From contig JAAYJR010000109.1 in assembly GCA_012522835.1 (NCBI GenBank), positions 1 through 49,585 on the forward strand: a stretch of DNA of 49,585 nt. Reading direction: 5' to 3'. The notes below the pieces were generated by a model. The model worked only from the letters and a program-made list of their open reading frames with translations, was not told where the DNA came from and searched no databases. Source of the stretch: Bacteroidales bacterium. GTDB lineage: Bacteria > Bacteroidota > Bacteroidia > Bacteroidales > Prolixibacteraceae. Both the position numbers and the translations under genes were made by a program. Positions 18,217-28,759 of this stretch are shown here, one piece after another (position 1 is the stretch's first letter; every line of letters starts with the position of its first letter).

Positions 18217-21200
18217 ATGAAAACGACACATCTTATTTTTTTTATACTGTCATTCATAATTCAAACACAGTTTCAACTCTATGCACAAAAAACAGAATAC
18301 TACGGTACAGTTGAGCAGGAGGTAAAACTGGGAAGGGAGTTGTTCATGCAAGGCAAATACAATTCAGCTTTCAGACAGTTTGAAAAGGTTCAGAAAAAAG
18401 CAGATCCAAAGTCTGAAATATATTCTGAGGCAATATTCTATAAATCAGTATCAGCACTTAAATCTGGAAATTCAGCAGGTTATAAATTACTTGGCAGGTT
18501 TATCGAGGACTATCCGGAAAGTCCTTATATAGACAGGGCTTGGCTGAACCTCGGCGATTACCAGTTTGAACACAAACATTATCAGGCTGTTTTGCAAAGT
18601 TACAGCAAAGTTGACCGTACCTCATTAAATCCAAATGACCGGATTCAGTTTCAATACAGAAACGGGTACTCCCACCTTATGATGGAGAATAATGAGCAGG
18701 CACTCAGGGAATTTACAGAGATTAAAGATGCAAATAACCTGTATAGCAGGCCTGCAACATACTACTATGCCCACATTATGTATCTTAATGAAAATTATCA
18801 GTCAGCCCTGGAAGGTTTTACAAAGTTAAATGACGATCCGGTATATTCAAGGGTTATCCCGATCTATGTAAGCCATATATTTTACAAACAACAGAAATAT
18901 AATGAAATAGTTAACTATACAGTCAATATTATAGATGACGTTGAGGAGGAGCATAAAAGTGAATTATCCAAGATAACAGGTGATTCATACTTTCACCTGC
19001 GCGAATACGACAAAGCATTACCTTACCTGGAATATTACTATAACACACCCTCCCTGAAAACAAGGGAAGATAATTATATCCTGGGGTACTGTTATTATCA
19101 TTCTGAACAATTCCAAAAAGCAGTTCCTCTGTTGGAGAATGCCTCACAAGGTAAGGATGAAATGGCACAAAATGCTTATTATCACCTTGCTGATTCATAT
19201 ATCAAATTAAATGATAAAGAGAAAGCCAGAGTTGCATTTGAAGCTGCCTCTGAATTTGATTTCAATGAAAGGATTAAGGAAGATGCGCTTTTCAGCTATG
19301 CTAAACTTACTTATGAACTGTCATATTCTCCATTTAATGAAACTATAAAAGCATTCGACCGCTATATTACACTTTATCCCAATTCTCAAAGAAATACTGA
19401 AGCCTACCGTTATCTTACCGAAGTTTTTATGGTAACGAGAAATAACAGGGATGCAATAAGTTCAATTGAGAAAATTGAGATAAAAACATCAGAAATATTA
19501 AAAGCTTATCAACGGGTTACATTCTACCACGGAATGGAACTGTTTAATAACCTGGCATATAACGAAGCTATAGACTATTTTGACCTATCGCTCCAAAATG
19601 GCAGTCACAGCCGGGAGTTAAATGCAAAAGCGCTTTATTGGAAAGCTGAAGCATTATACAGGGTAGGAAACTATGGGGAGTCAGCAGAGGTATACTCTGA
19701 ATTTCTGCGCACTGCCGGGTCCTTTTCACTACCTGAATATTCAGAAGCTGAATATAACCTGGGTTATTCCCGGTTTAAATTAGGTGACTATAGCGCAGCA
19801 GCTTCACATTTCAGGAATTATATAAACTCTGAGAATAGCAACCGTACCGGTAAACTGGCTGATGCCTATAACCGCCTGGGAGATTACCATTTTCTCAATT
19901 CAAATTACAGTCTTGCCAGACAAAATTATCAGCAGGCCTACGATATGAACCTTTATGAACCAGACTATTCCCTGTATCAGATTGCTTTCTGCATGGGACT
20001 GGAACATAACCAGCAGGCAAAAATCAACAGCCTGGAAAGGCTGTTATCGGGATTCCCTGATTCAGATTACTCAGATGATGCATACTTCGAACTGGGACGT
20101 GCCCATGAGAGGCTGGGACAAATTTCGCAGGCTACAAAATATTACAGTGAAATTATATCGTCATATAAACAAAGTATTTATTACCCTAAGGCGCTGCTTC
20201 AAATGGGACTTATCAGTTTTAACAGCGGAGATTTCAACCAGGCTCTTACCAACTATAAACAGGTAGCGGAAAATTTTTCCGGCACACCTGATGCACAGGC
20301 AGCTTTACTGGGAATCAAAAACTGCTATGTGGAAATGAATAACGTTGATGCCTACTTCGCATATACACGTACCCTTGGGGGAGGAGCAGGAGTAGTAACA
20401 ACCTCTGAACAGGACTCACTTATATATATGTCTGCAGAACGTTTGTATATGTCTGGTGATCCTAAGGCATCTGAACAGCTACAGAGATATCTCAGGGAAT
20501 TTCCTGATGGCAGCTTCGTAATTAACACAAAATTCTACCTTGCCGAACTCTATTATAAAGAAGGAAGTTACTCTCTGGCAAATGACAATTATACCTTTGT
20601 AGCCGGGCAACCCAACAATATATTCAGCGAACAGGCCTTGTCGAGAGCTTCAGAGCTCACATACAATGCAGGAAAATACGAAGAGGCACTTGATCTGTTT
20701 AACAGACTGGAATCATTAGCCGGCTCAAAATGGAATACATTAAAAGCATACACCGGACAGATGAGGTGTAATTTTGAACTGAAGCGTTACAGTGAGGCAG
20801 TCCTTGCAGCCGGCAAAGTTAAAAATTCGGATGCAGTGAATGAAGCATGGATCAGAGAGGCTGATTTTATAGAAGGAAAATCTGAATACCTTACCGGACA
20901 ATTTGCATCAGCCCTCGAACCACTTAAAAAAGTAGCTTCAGATACCAAGCTTGCACAGGGAGCTGAATCTAAATATCTTATAGCTGATATATATTATAAA
21001 CAGAATCAAAAGAAACAGGCTGAAGATGAAATTATGGAATTTGTTTCAGAAGGTACCCCTTTCCAGTTTTGGCTGGGCAAATCCTTCCTGCTGCTGTCTG
21101 ATATCTATATTGACCGTAATGATGAATTTCAGGCTAAACATACCCTTCGAAGTGTTGTTGAAAACTATGGTAATGACGAAGACGGAATAAAAGAAGAAGC

Positions 21201-21288
21201 AGCACGCAAACTGGCACAAATCGAAACCAGGGAGCAACAAGATCAGCAAAGAGCAAAAGATAGTTCATTCCAGCTGAAACTTAATTAA
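18217..21288 (+). CDS. Large exported tetratricopeptide-repeat protein
   Basis: A 1023-residue protein with a signal peptide (1-24, ending LYAQ) followed by TPR units across nearly the whole length. Typical A-x-x-x-L/Y-x-x-G/A helices are seen, e.g. LGRELFMQGKYNSAFRQFEK near 40-60 and FNSGDFNQALTNYKQVAENF in the second half. The C-terminal ~20 residues are charged and Gln-rich (REQQDQQRAK). It is probably a periplasmic or outer-membrane-associated scaffold. It is followed after 102 bases by an outer-membrane barrel gene on the same strand and then gyrB. The TPR assignment is certain, but the partner is inferred from context only. Confidence 0.85.
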   Translation: MKTTHLIFFILSFIIQTQFQLYAQKTEYYGTVEQEVKLGRELFMQGKYNSAFRQFEKVQKKADPKSEIYSEAIFYKSVSALKSGNSAGYKLLGRFIEDYPESPYIDRAWLNLGDYQFEHKHYQAVLQSYSKVDRTSLNPNDRIQFQYRNGYSHLMMENNEQALREFTEIKDANNLYSRPATYYYAHIMYLNENYQSALEGFTKLNDDPVYSRVIPIYVSHIFYKQQKYNEIVNYTVNIIDDVEEEHKSELSKITGDSYFHLREYDKALPYLEYYYNTPSLKTREDNYILGYCYYHSEQFQKAVPLLENASQGKDEMAQNAYYHLADSYIKLNDKEKARVAFEAASEFDFNERIKEDALFSYAKLTYELSYSPFNETIKAFDRYITLYPNSQRNTEAYRYLTEVFMVTRNNRDAISSIEKIEIKTSEILKAYQRVTFYHGMELFNNLAYNEAIDYFDLSLQNGSHSRELNAKALYWKAEALYRVGNYGESAEVYSEFLRTAGSFSLPEYSEAEYNLGYSRFKLGDYSAAASHFRNYINSENSNRTGKLADAYNRLGDYHFLNSNYSLARQNYQQAYDMNLYEPDYSLYQIAFCMGLEHNQQAKINSLERLLSGFPDSDYSDDAYFELGRAHERLGQISQATKYYSEIISSYKQSIYYPKALLQMGLISFNSGDFNQALTNYKQVAENFSGTPDAQAALLGIKNCYVEMNNVDAYFAYTRTLGGGAGVVTTSEQDSLIYMSAERLYMSGDPKASEQLQRYLREFPDGSFVINTKFYLAELYYKEGSYSLANDNYTFVAGQPNNIFSEQALSRASELTYNAGKYEEALDLFNRLESLAGSKWNTLKAYTGQMRCNFELKRYSEAVLAAGKVKNSDAVNEAWIREADFIEGKSEYLTGQFASALEPLKKVASDTKLAQGAESKYLIADIYYKQNQKKQAEDEIMEFVSEGTPFQFWLGKSFLLLSDIYIDRNDEFQAKHTLRSVVENYGNDEDGIKEEAARKLAQIETREQQDQQRAKDSSFQLKLN

Positions 21289-21390
21289 TGAAATAAGCAT
21301 CCCTGTTAAAACCAGGATAAGTATCATTTAAGCGAGTTACATGAATTACAGCCGAAAATAATAATATAAACAAATAAAATATCACTGACT

Positions 21391-23190
21391 ATGTTTCGAA
21401 AATTAATTATATTGTTTCTGAGTATTCTTTCTGTGACTGCACCAATAAGGTCTTATGCACAAAAAGATACTACCCTTACAAGAGAGGTGGAAGTCATAAA
21501 ACCTTATAACCCTGCTATCTCCGATGCAAACAAGATCAGCAGCATGCCAGAAGCCGAAGAGCCAAAGCATGAAAAACCAAGCTTTACATATAGTATATTC
21601 AGCCAGCCGGTCTTTAATACATTTTCTGTAAATACACTAAAAGCAGCTGCTTTTGCCTCACAACCAAAAGAGGATACCGGATTTGGACTTATCAGGGCAG
21701 GTGCGGGAAATTATAACAGACCTTACGGAGAATTATTCTTTAACAGCAGGAATATGAAAAATACAATATTCGGGCTGCACGGGAAACACCTCTCCTCACA
21801 TGGGAAACTGAATCTGGAAGGTGGAGATAAGGTAGATGCCCCTTTTTCAGATAATGAAGCTGAAATGTATATCAAGCACTTCTTTAATAGATCCCTGCTC
21901 ACTGTTAATATTGATTTCAGCCATAATGGATTTAATTATTACGGATATCCAAAAGATTCAATACCCTCTTTACTAAAAGATGAAGATCAGGAGATAAATT
22001 ACCTCGGACAAAGACAGACATTTACCAGGGGGGGCTTTAATCTCAGCCTTGAAAATGCTTCAGCCGGAAAAAATGATTTCACATTTGACTTTGATTTTGA
22101 TTACGACTATTTTAAATCAAAAACAGGGCAAACAGAACATTACGGAAAGTTTTTAGCCGATATAAAAAAACCATATTATAAGGGGGCAGGATTGCTGACT
22201 GCAGGAGTAAATGTTATCCATACAGACAACATTTTTAACCCTTATCTGATGGGGATGGGAAAAAACAGACAAATATGGATTACTGCACAACCTTCCTTTA
22301 TGATCGGTGGAGATGTTGCAAATTTACAGATTGGGGCAAAAGGATGGTTTGTTCTGGACAGCAGTACTGATGCACTTGCAAAACTGGCACCGGTTGTTAA
22401 GGTCAATTTTATGCCGGTAGAGGAGATAATAAATATTTTTGCCGGCATAGACGGTAACTACTCGGCAAATAATTATTCGAAAATAGCATATGAGAATCCA
22501 TATATTGACCCCAGACACCATGTACATAAAAATACATTTGAAAGATTCCGGTTCTATGGAGGTTTTGACGGCAAGCTAGCCCCTAAGACAAATTTCAAGA
22601 TATCGGCAGACTATTCTATGTTCAAAAATAAACCGCTCTATTATCTTTTTAAATATATGAATAACGCTTCTATGCCGTCTTCATATATTGTTGATAATGA
22701 TTTCGATGTTATTTATGACAACCTTGATCTTTTAAAATTTAACCTCGAAATATTTCATGCGTCATTTGAAAAAATGAATTTACTCATTTCAGGAAATTAC
22801 TACGTTTATAAAATGGAATCAATGCAGGAAGCCTGGAACCTGCCCGACTGGGATGCAAAACTTTCTTTGGAATATAAAGCATCGGAACAGTTAAGTGTTG
22901 GGACCAGCCTCTTTTTTACCGGCAGCAGAAACGCTCTTATCTATTCATATCCCGGTGAAGATCCAAGGCCTCTGTCAAACGCAGACCTGCTACAGCTTGA
23001 AAATTTACAAACTGAAAAATATACTCTTGAACCAATATTTGACCTTAATTTTAATGCTGATTATAAAGTAACTGATAAATTTTCGGTTTTTGTTCATCTG
23101 AACAATTTTGCCTTCAATAAGTATCAGCACTGGTTAGGATATCCGGTACAAAGTTTCAATGTACTGGGTGGTTTGGGTTATGCATTTTAA
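21391..23190 (+). CDS. TonB-dependent-receptor-like outer-membrane beta-barrel protein
   Basis: 599 residues with a signal peptide (1-23, ending SYAQ). The mature start contains TLTREVEVIKPYNPAISDANKI, then a long barrel of amphipathic strands with many aromatic residues (e.g. FDFDFDYDYFKSKTG, PIFDLNFNADYKVTDKFSVFVHL) and a final aromatic (GGLGYAF). It lacks an obvious full plug domain, so it is either a TonB-receptor-like barrel with a reduced N-terminus or another class of outer-membrane channel. It is expected to work with the preceding TPR protein because of order and spacing. Substrate unknown. Confidence 0.72.
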   Translation: MFRKLIILFLSILSVTAPIRSYAQKDTTLTREVEVIKPYNPAISDANKISSMPEAEEPKHEKPSFTYSIFSQPVFNTFSVNTLKAAAFASQPKEDTGFGLIRAGAGNYNRPYGELFFNSRNMKNTIFGLHGKHLSSHGKLNLEGGDKVDAPFSDNEAEMYIKHFFNRSLLTVNIDFSHNGFNYYGYPKDSIPSLLKDEDQEINYLGQRQTFTRGGFNLSLENASAGKNDFTFDFDFDYDYFKSKTGQTEHYGKFLADIKKPYYKGAGLLTAGVNVIHTDNIFNPYLMGMGKNRQIWITAQPSFMIGGDVANLQIGAKGWFVLDSSTDALAKLAPVVKVNFMPVEEIINIFAGIDGNYSANNYSKIAYENPYIDPRHHVHKNTFERFRFYGGFDGKLAPKTNFKISADYSMFKNKPLYYLFKYMNNASMPSSYIVDNDFDVIYDNLDLLKFNLEIFHASFEKMNLLISGNYYVYKMESMQEAWNLPDWDAKLSLEYKASEQLSVGTSLFFTGSRNALIYSYPGEDPRPLSNADLLQLENLQTEKYTLEPIFDLNFNADYKVTDKFSVFVHLNNFAFNKYQHWLGYPVQSFNVLGGLGYAF

Positions 23191-23320
23191 GTGTATGTTA
23201 AAACTTAAAAATCAGTCCTTGCAAAGAGTGCAATCCCAGGCTCTTTTAAAATAGTCTTATTCTCTCATTTTCAGGTTAATATCTTGTTGAAAAATAAGCG
23301 TTAAAAAGCCGGAAAAAGGT

Positions 23321-23332
23321 CCGTTGCAACGG
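23321..23332. promoter_or_regulatory. Perfect 12-base palindrome upstream of gyrB
   Basis: CCGTTGCAACGG is fully self-complementary. It covers the place of the -33 element of the putative gyrB promoter (its TTG is 16 bases from the -7 box), which suits an operator, though hairpin/terminator use is possible. Confidence 0.45.
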
Positions 23333-23342
23333 TTATTTTTAG

Positions 23343-23350
23343 TATATTTG
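23343..23350 (+). promoter_or_regulatory. -7 element of gyrB
   Basis: TATATTTG matches TAnnTTTG exactly. The predicted start near 23356 gives a leader of about 135 bases. Confidence 0.5.
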
Positions 23351-23462
23351 CATTAATGGAATCAGTACTTCGTTTTTTTAAATATAATCCTGAATGCCAA
23401 TGTTTTAACCTAAATGCAAAAATAATTATATAAAACTAGCGGACGGGTACTGAGCCTTTTAA

Positions 23463-25463
<2,001 letters not shown>

Positions 25464-25482
25464 CAGCAATATTATTAGTTGA

Positions 25483-26082
25483 ATGAATAATAAACATATA
25501 AAGGTCTGTGTCTTCTCCTCTTCAAGTAATGCGATTCCTGATATTTATTTTAATGAAGCTGTAAAACTTGGAAAAATTATAGGTGAAAGAGGATACACTC
25601 TGATTAATGGAGGAGCAAATGTTGGGTTAATGGAAACCGTGACTGTTGCAGCATCACAGTCAGGCGCCCGGACAGTGGGAATAATACCTGAAAAATTTAT
25701 TAAAAAATCACTTACATCAGAAAATTCCCATCAGGTTATCAAAGCTAAGAATATGCAGGAACGAAAGGCAAAAATGCGCGAATTATCTGATGCATTCATT
25801 GCACTGCCGGGAGGATTCGGAACACTCGAAGAAATTATGGAGGTTTTAACACTCAGACAGCTGTCATACCATAAAAAACCTGTCGTTTTTATAAATGTGA
25901 ACAATTTTTTCGATTTTTTGTTTAAACAATTTGAAAAGTCGTTCCATGAAAAGTTCATAAAAGAAGAATACCGTCAACTCTATTATATTGCAGAAAATGC
26001 TGAGCAGGCAATTGATTATATTTCTGCTTATGAACCTTTTGAACCGGGTTCAAAATGGTTTAAAGTGCCTGACGCACGCTAA
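25483..26082 (+). CDS. LOG-family nucleotide phosphoribohydrolase-like protein
   Basis: A 199-residue Rossmann-fold protein of the TIGR00730/LOG family, whose characterised members release cytokinin bases from nucleoside 5'-monophosphates and whose bacterial role is mostly unknown. Diagnostic motif PGGFGTLEE is at 109-117, with the preceding Arg/Lys helix QERKAKM. The first glycine-rich loop is NGGANVGLM, an Asn replacing the first Gly of the common GGG. It follows gyrB by 19 bases and likely belongs to the same operon. The family is secure; a physiological substrate cannot be assigned. Confidence 0.88.
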   Translation: MNNKHIKVCVFSSSSNAIPDIYFNEAVKLGKIIGERGYTLINGGANVGLMETVTVAASQSGARTVGIIPEKFIKKSLTSENSHQVIKAKNMQERKAKMRELSDAFIALPGGFGTLEEIMEVLTLRQLSYHKKPVVFINVNNFFDFLFKQFEKSFHEKFIKEEYRQLYYIAENAEQAIDYISAYEPFEPGSKWFKVPDAR

Positions 26083-26135
26083 GACATGGCTTTATATGAC
26101 AAAATTTACATAACAGTGGTGTAAAGTTTGTATTT

Positions 26136-26166
26136 TTTTAACAAAATCATTTTTAGGTTGTTAAAA
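26136..26166. promoter_or_regulatory. Inverted repeat upstream of htrA
   Basis: TTTTAACAA (26136-26144) and TTGTTAAAA (26158-26166) are exact 9-base complements around 13 bases. The site lies 54 bases after the LOG stop and 89 before the HtrA start. No T-run follows, so an operator or leader hairpin is as likely as a terminator. A second, shorter repeat is AAATAAT/ATTATTT at 26202-26220. Confidence 0.3.
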
Positions 26167-26254
26167 TATGTAAAACTGGCCGTAATGTTTCGTTGATTAT
26201 GAAATAATGGCAAATTATTTGTTTACCTTATCATACAAATAAAATTTTAAAAAT

Positions 26255-27688
26255 ATGAAGAATATTAAAAAATATACTCTGATGCTGCTTGTGATAGTAG
26301 CAAGCGCCTTTTTTGCAGTCTGGATATTCAGCAACTATTTTCAAAAATCCGAGGTGATCACTATTGCCGAGCAACGGCCGGTTAACTTCGTTAACCTGCC
26401 CGCCAACAGTCAGCAACAGCTTCCCGATCTGACATTTGCAGCAGAAAATTCAGTTCATGCCGTTGTTCATATTGCAACCCAGTCGGTGAGAGGTGATGGC
26501 TGGTCCAGCGGAAATCCGTTTTTCGATGAATTCTTCGGACTACGGAGGCAGGAGCCTCAGTTAGCTACTGGTTACGGCTCAGGTGTAATTCTTTCTGAAG
26601 ACGGGGTTATTGTTACCAATAATCATGTAATAGAAAGGGCACAAAAAATAAAAGTCATATTAAACGATAAGCAGGAGTATGATGCCCGCCTCATCGGTGC
26701 CGATCCCTCTACCGACCTGGCTCTGGTAAAGATAGAAGCTGAAAATCTGCCATATCTTACCTATGGCGACTCAGATAACCTGAAGCTGGGAGAATGGGTG
26801 CTTGCAGTTGGTAATCCGTTTAACCTTACCTCTACAGTTACCGCAGGGATAGTGAGCGCCAGGGCAAGAAACCTTGGCATTAACCCTGAAGAATACTCTA
26901 TTGAGTCATTTATCCAGACTGATGCCGCCGTCAATCCCGGAAACAGCGGGGGAGCGCTTGTAAATCAGCAGGGAAACCTTGTGGGAATTAATACTGCAAT
27001 AGCATCACGTACGGGTTCATATGCCGGTTACTCATTTGCTGTTCCGGTTTCTATCGTAAAAAAAGTGGTTGAAGACCTGAAAGAGTACGGACAGGTACAG
27101 AGGGCATTACTGGGAGTAAGCATTGCAGATGTTACAGCATCCCTTGCTGAAGAAAGAGGACTTGAAAAAGTTGAAGGTGTTTTTGTTACTGCTGTTATTG
27201 AAAACGGAGCGGCAAATGAGGCTGGAATAAGAGAGGGGGATGTAATATTAAATGTTGCCGGTGAACCGGTGAACTCAGCTGCAGAGTTACAGGAAAAAGT
27301 AAGCCGGTTCCGTCCGGGAGAAGATATTAAAATTGTTATCAAAAGAAAAAACGACAAGAAACAATTTACTGTTACATTACGTAATAAACATGGAGATACA
27401 GAAATTGTGAGAGACAATGATACCTTTTTGGGAGCCCGTTTCGAACCGGTAACAAATGAAGATAAAAATTATCTGAAGATAGAGAGCGGAATAAAGATAA
27501 CAGAACTGAAGAACGGTAAACTTAAAGATGCGGGCCTGAGTAATGGGTTTATTATTACGCATGTTAATAAAAAACCTGTTTATGAGGTAAATGATTTTAG
27601 AAGAGAGACAGAGAACGCCAGAGGTGGAATCCTTGTAGAAGGGATTTACCCCAATGGAGAGTTGGCATATTTTGTTTTTGGTGTTTGA
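26255..27688 (+). CDS. HtrA/DegP-family periplasmic serine protease
   Basis: Envelope quality-control protease of 477 residues. It has an N-terminal signal anchor (6-28), a trypsin-like domain with His124 (TNNHVIE), Asp154 (TDLALVKI) and Ser231 (NPGNSGGALV), then PDZ1 (~275-375) with LLGVSIADVT and EAGIREGDVIL, and a shorter PDZ2 (~395-477) with DAGLSNGFIITHVN. The C-terminal part is compact compared with E. coli DegP, as usual in this phylum. It stands alone between LOG and rpoD. An inverted repeat in its 172-base upstream region may mediate stress control (inference). The DegP/DegQ distinction is not possible. Confidence 0.93.
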   Translation: MKNIKKYTLMLLVIVASAFFAVWIFSNYFQKSEVITIAEQRPVNFVNLPANSQQQLPDLTFAAENSVHAVVHIATQSVRGDGWSSGNPFFDEFFGLRRQEPQLATGYGSGVILSEDGVIVTNNHVIERAQKIKVILNDKQEYDARLIGADPSTDLALVKIEAENLPYLTYGDSDNLKLGEWVLAVGNPFNLTSTVTAGIVSARARNLGINPEEYSIESFIQTDAAVNPGNSGGALVNQQGNLVGINTAIASRTGSYAGYSFAVPVSIVKKVVEDLKEYGQVQRALLGVSIADVTASLAEERGLEKVEGVFVTAVIENGAANEAGIREGDVILNVAGEPVNSAAELQEKVSRFRPGEDIKIVIKRKNDKKQFTVTLRNKHGDTEIVRDNDTFLGARFEPVTNEDKNYLKIESGIKITELKNGKLKDAGLSNGFIITHVNKKPVYEVNDFRRETENARGGILVEGIYPNGELAYFVFGV

Positions 27689-27772
27689 AATAATTGAAGC
27701 TAAATACCTTTAACATACCATTAAAATTGACGAATTAGATGCCTTCTTCATCGATAGTAATTATTAATATTC

Positions 27773-27780
27773 TATATTTG
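27773..27780 (+). promoter_or_regulatory. -7 element of rpoD
   Basis: TATATTTG, an exact TAnnTTTG match. The predicted start near 27787 leaves a leader of about 25 bases that consists mainly of the two Shine-Dalgarno copies. No -33 TTTG is visible. Confidence 0.5.
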
Positions 27781-27791
27781 CACACTTTTTT

Positions 27792-27806
27792 AAGGAGATA
27801 AGGAGA
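27792..27806 (+). promoter_or_regulatory. Duplicated Shine-Dalgarno sequence of rpoD
   Basis: AAGGAGA occurs twice in tandem (27792-27798 and 27800-27806). The GGAG of the second copy ends 5 bases before the ATG, correct spacing for anti-Shine-Dalgarno pairing. Other genes in this window almost never show such a site. Confidence 0.65.
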
Positions 27807-27810
27807 TTAT

Positions 27811-28671
27811 ATGAGACAGCTAAAGATCACAAAGTCTATAACAAATCGTGAAAGTGCCTCTTTAGACAAATACCTGCAGGAAATTGGTAAGGAGGAACTT
27901 ATTACTGTGGAGGAAGAAGTAGAATTAGCCCAAAGAATTAAAAAGGGTGATCAGGCTGCTTTGGAAAAGTTGACAAGAGCTAACCTCAGGTTTGTAGTAT
28001 CTGTTGCAAAACAGTATCAGAATCAAGGACTTAGCCTTCCTGATTTAATTAATGAGGGTAACCTTGGATTAATTAAGGCCGCAGAAAAATTTGATGAAAC
28101 CAGAGGTTTTAAATTCATCTCTTATGCTGTCTGGTGGATCCGGCAATCTATTCTTCAGGCACTTGCCGAACAATCGAGGATTGTGCGCCTTCCCCTTAAC
28201 CAGGTTGGTTCGTTAAATAAAATAAATAAAGCTTTTTCAAAATTCGAACAGGAACACGAACGTAAACCATCTCCTGAAGAACTTGCAAATTCACTTGAGT
28301 TGTCTGCCGAAAAAGTATCAGATACATTAAGAGTCTCGGGAAGACATGTTTCTGTGGATGCACCATTTGTTGACGGTGAAGATAACAGTTTGCTGGATGT
28401 ACTGGTGAATAATGATTCTCCAAACGCAGACCGTACACTGATACAGGAATCCCTCTCCAAGGAAATTCACCGTGCTCTTGCTACGCTGACAGAAAGAGAA
28501 GCTGATATAATTCGCCTATTCTTTGGCATAGGGTGCCAGGAGATGACCCTGGAAGAAATTGGTGAAAGATTCGGCCTTACACGTGAAAGAGTGCGTCAGA
28601 TAAAAGAGAAAGCTATCAGAAGGCTAAGACATACATCAAGGAGCAAACTATTGAAAACTTATCTTGGATAA
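27811..28671 (+). CDS. rpoD: Primary RNA polymerase sigma factor
   Basis: Directs RNA polymerase to housekeeping promoters (TAnnTTTG type in Bacteroidota). 286 residues: it lacks region 1.1 and the long non-conserved insert of E. coli RpoD, the usual form in this phylum. Region 1.2 begins [14 protein letters not shown]; region 2 contains [18 protein letters not shown] and [15 protein letters not shown]; region 3 follows (RKPSPEELA); region 4.2 is the helix-turn-helix [19 protein letters not shown]. It has a canonical, duplicated Shine-Dalgarno and its own -7 box, and ends at a strong hairpin terminator. The call is secure. Confidence 0.95.
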   Translation: MRQLKITKSITNRESASLDKYLQEIGKEELITVEEEVELAQRIKKGDQAALEKLTRANLRFVVSVAKQYQNQGLSLPDLINEGNLGLIKAAEKFDETRGFKFISYAVWWIRQSILQALAEQSRIVRLPLNQVGSLNKINKAFSKFEQEHERKPSPEELANSLELSAEKVSDTLRVSGRHVSVDAPFVDGEDNSLLDVLVNNDSPNADRTLIQESLSKEIHRALATLTEREADIIRLFFGIGCQEMTLEEIGERFGLTRERVRQIKEKAIRRLRHTSRSKLLKTYLG

Positions 28672-28694
28672 AAAATTAATTGGTATATAATATT

Positions 28695-28726
28695 AAAACC
28701 CGGTGAATGACCATTCACCGGGTTTT
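28695..28726. terminator. Bidirectional intrinsic terminator
   Basis: AAAACCCGGTGAATG (28695-28709) and CATTCACCGGGTTTT (28712-28726) are perfect complements, giving a GC-cored stem of 14-15 pairs with T-runs on both strands. It lies between convergent rpoD and the PD40-OmpA gene and can stop transcription from both. Confidence 0.92.
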
Positions 28727-28759
28727 TGATTTTAGAAAATTTATCTTCTATTAGAATAT

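Noticed and set aside
21294-21316. Hairpin after the TPR gene as a terminator
   Set aside because: The stem ATCCCTG/CAGGAT has a bulge and no T-run. Read-through to the barrel gene is more plausible.
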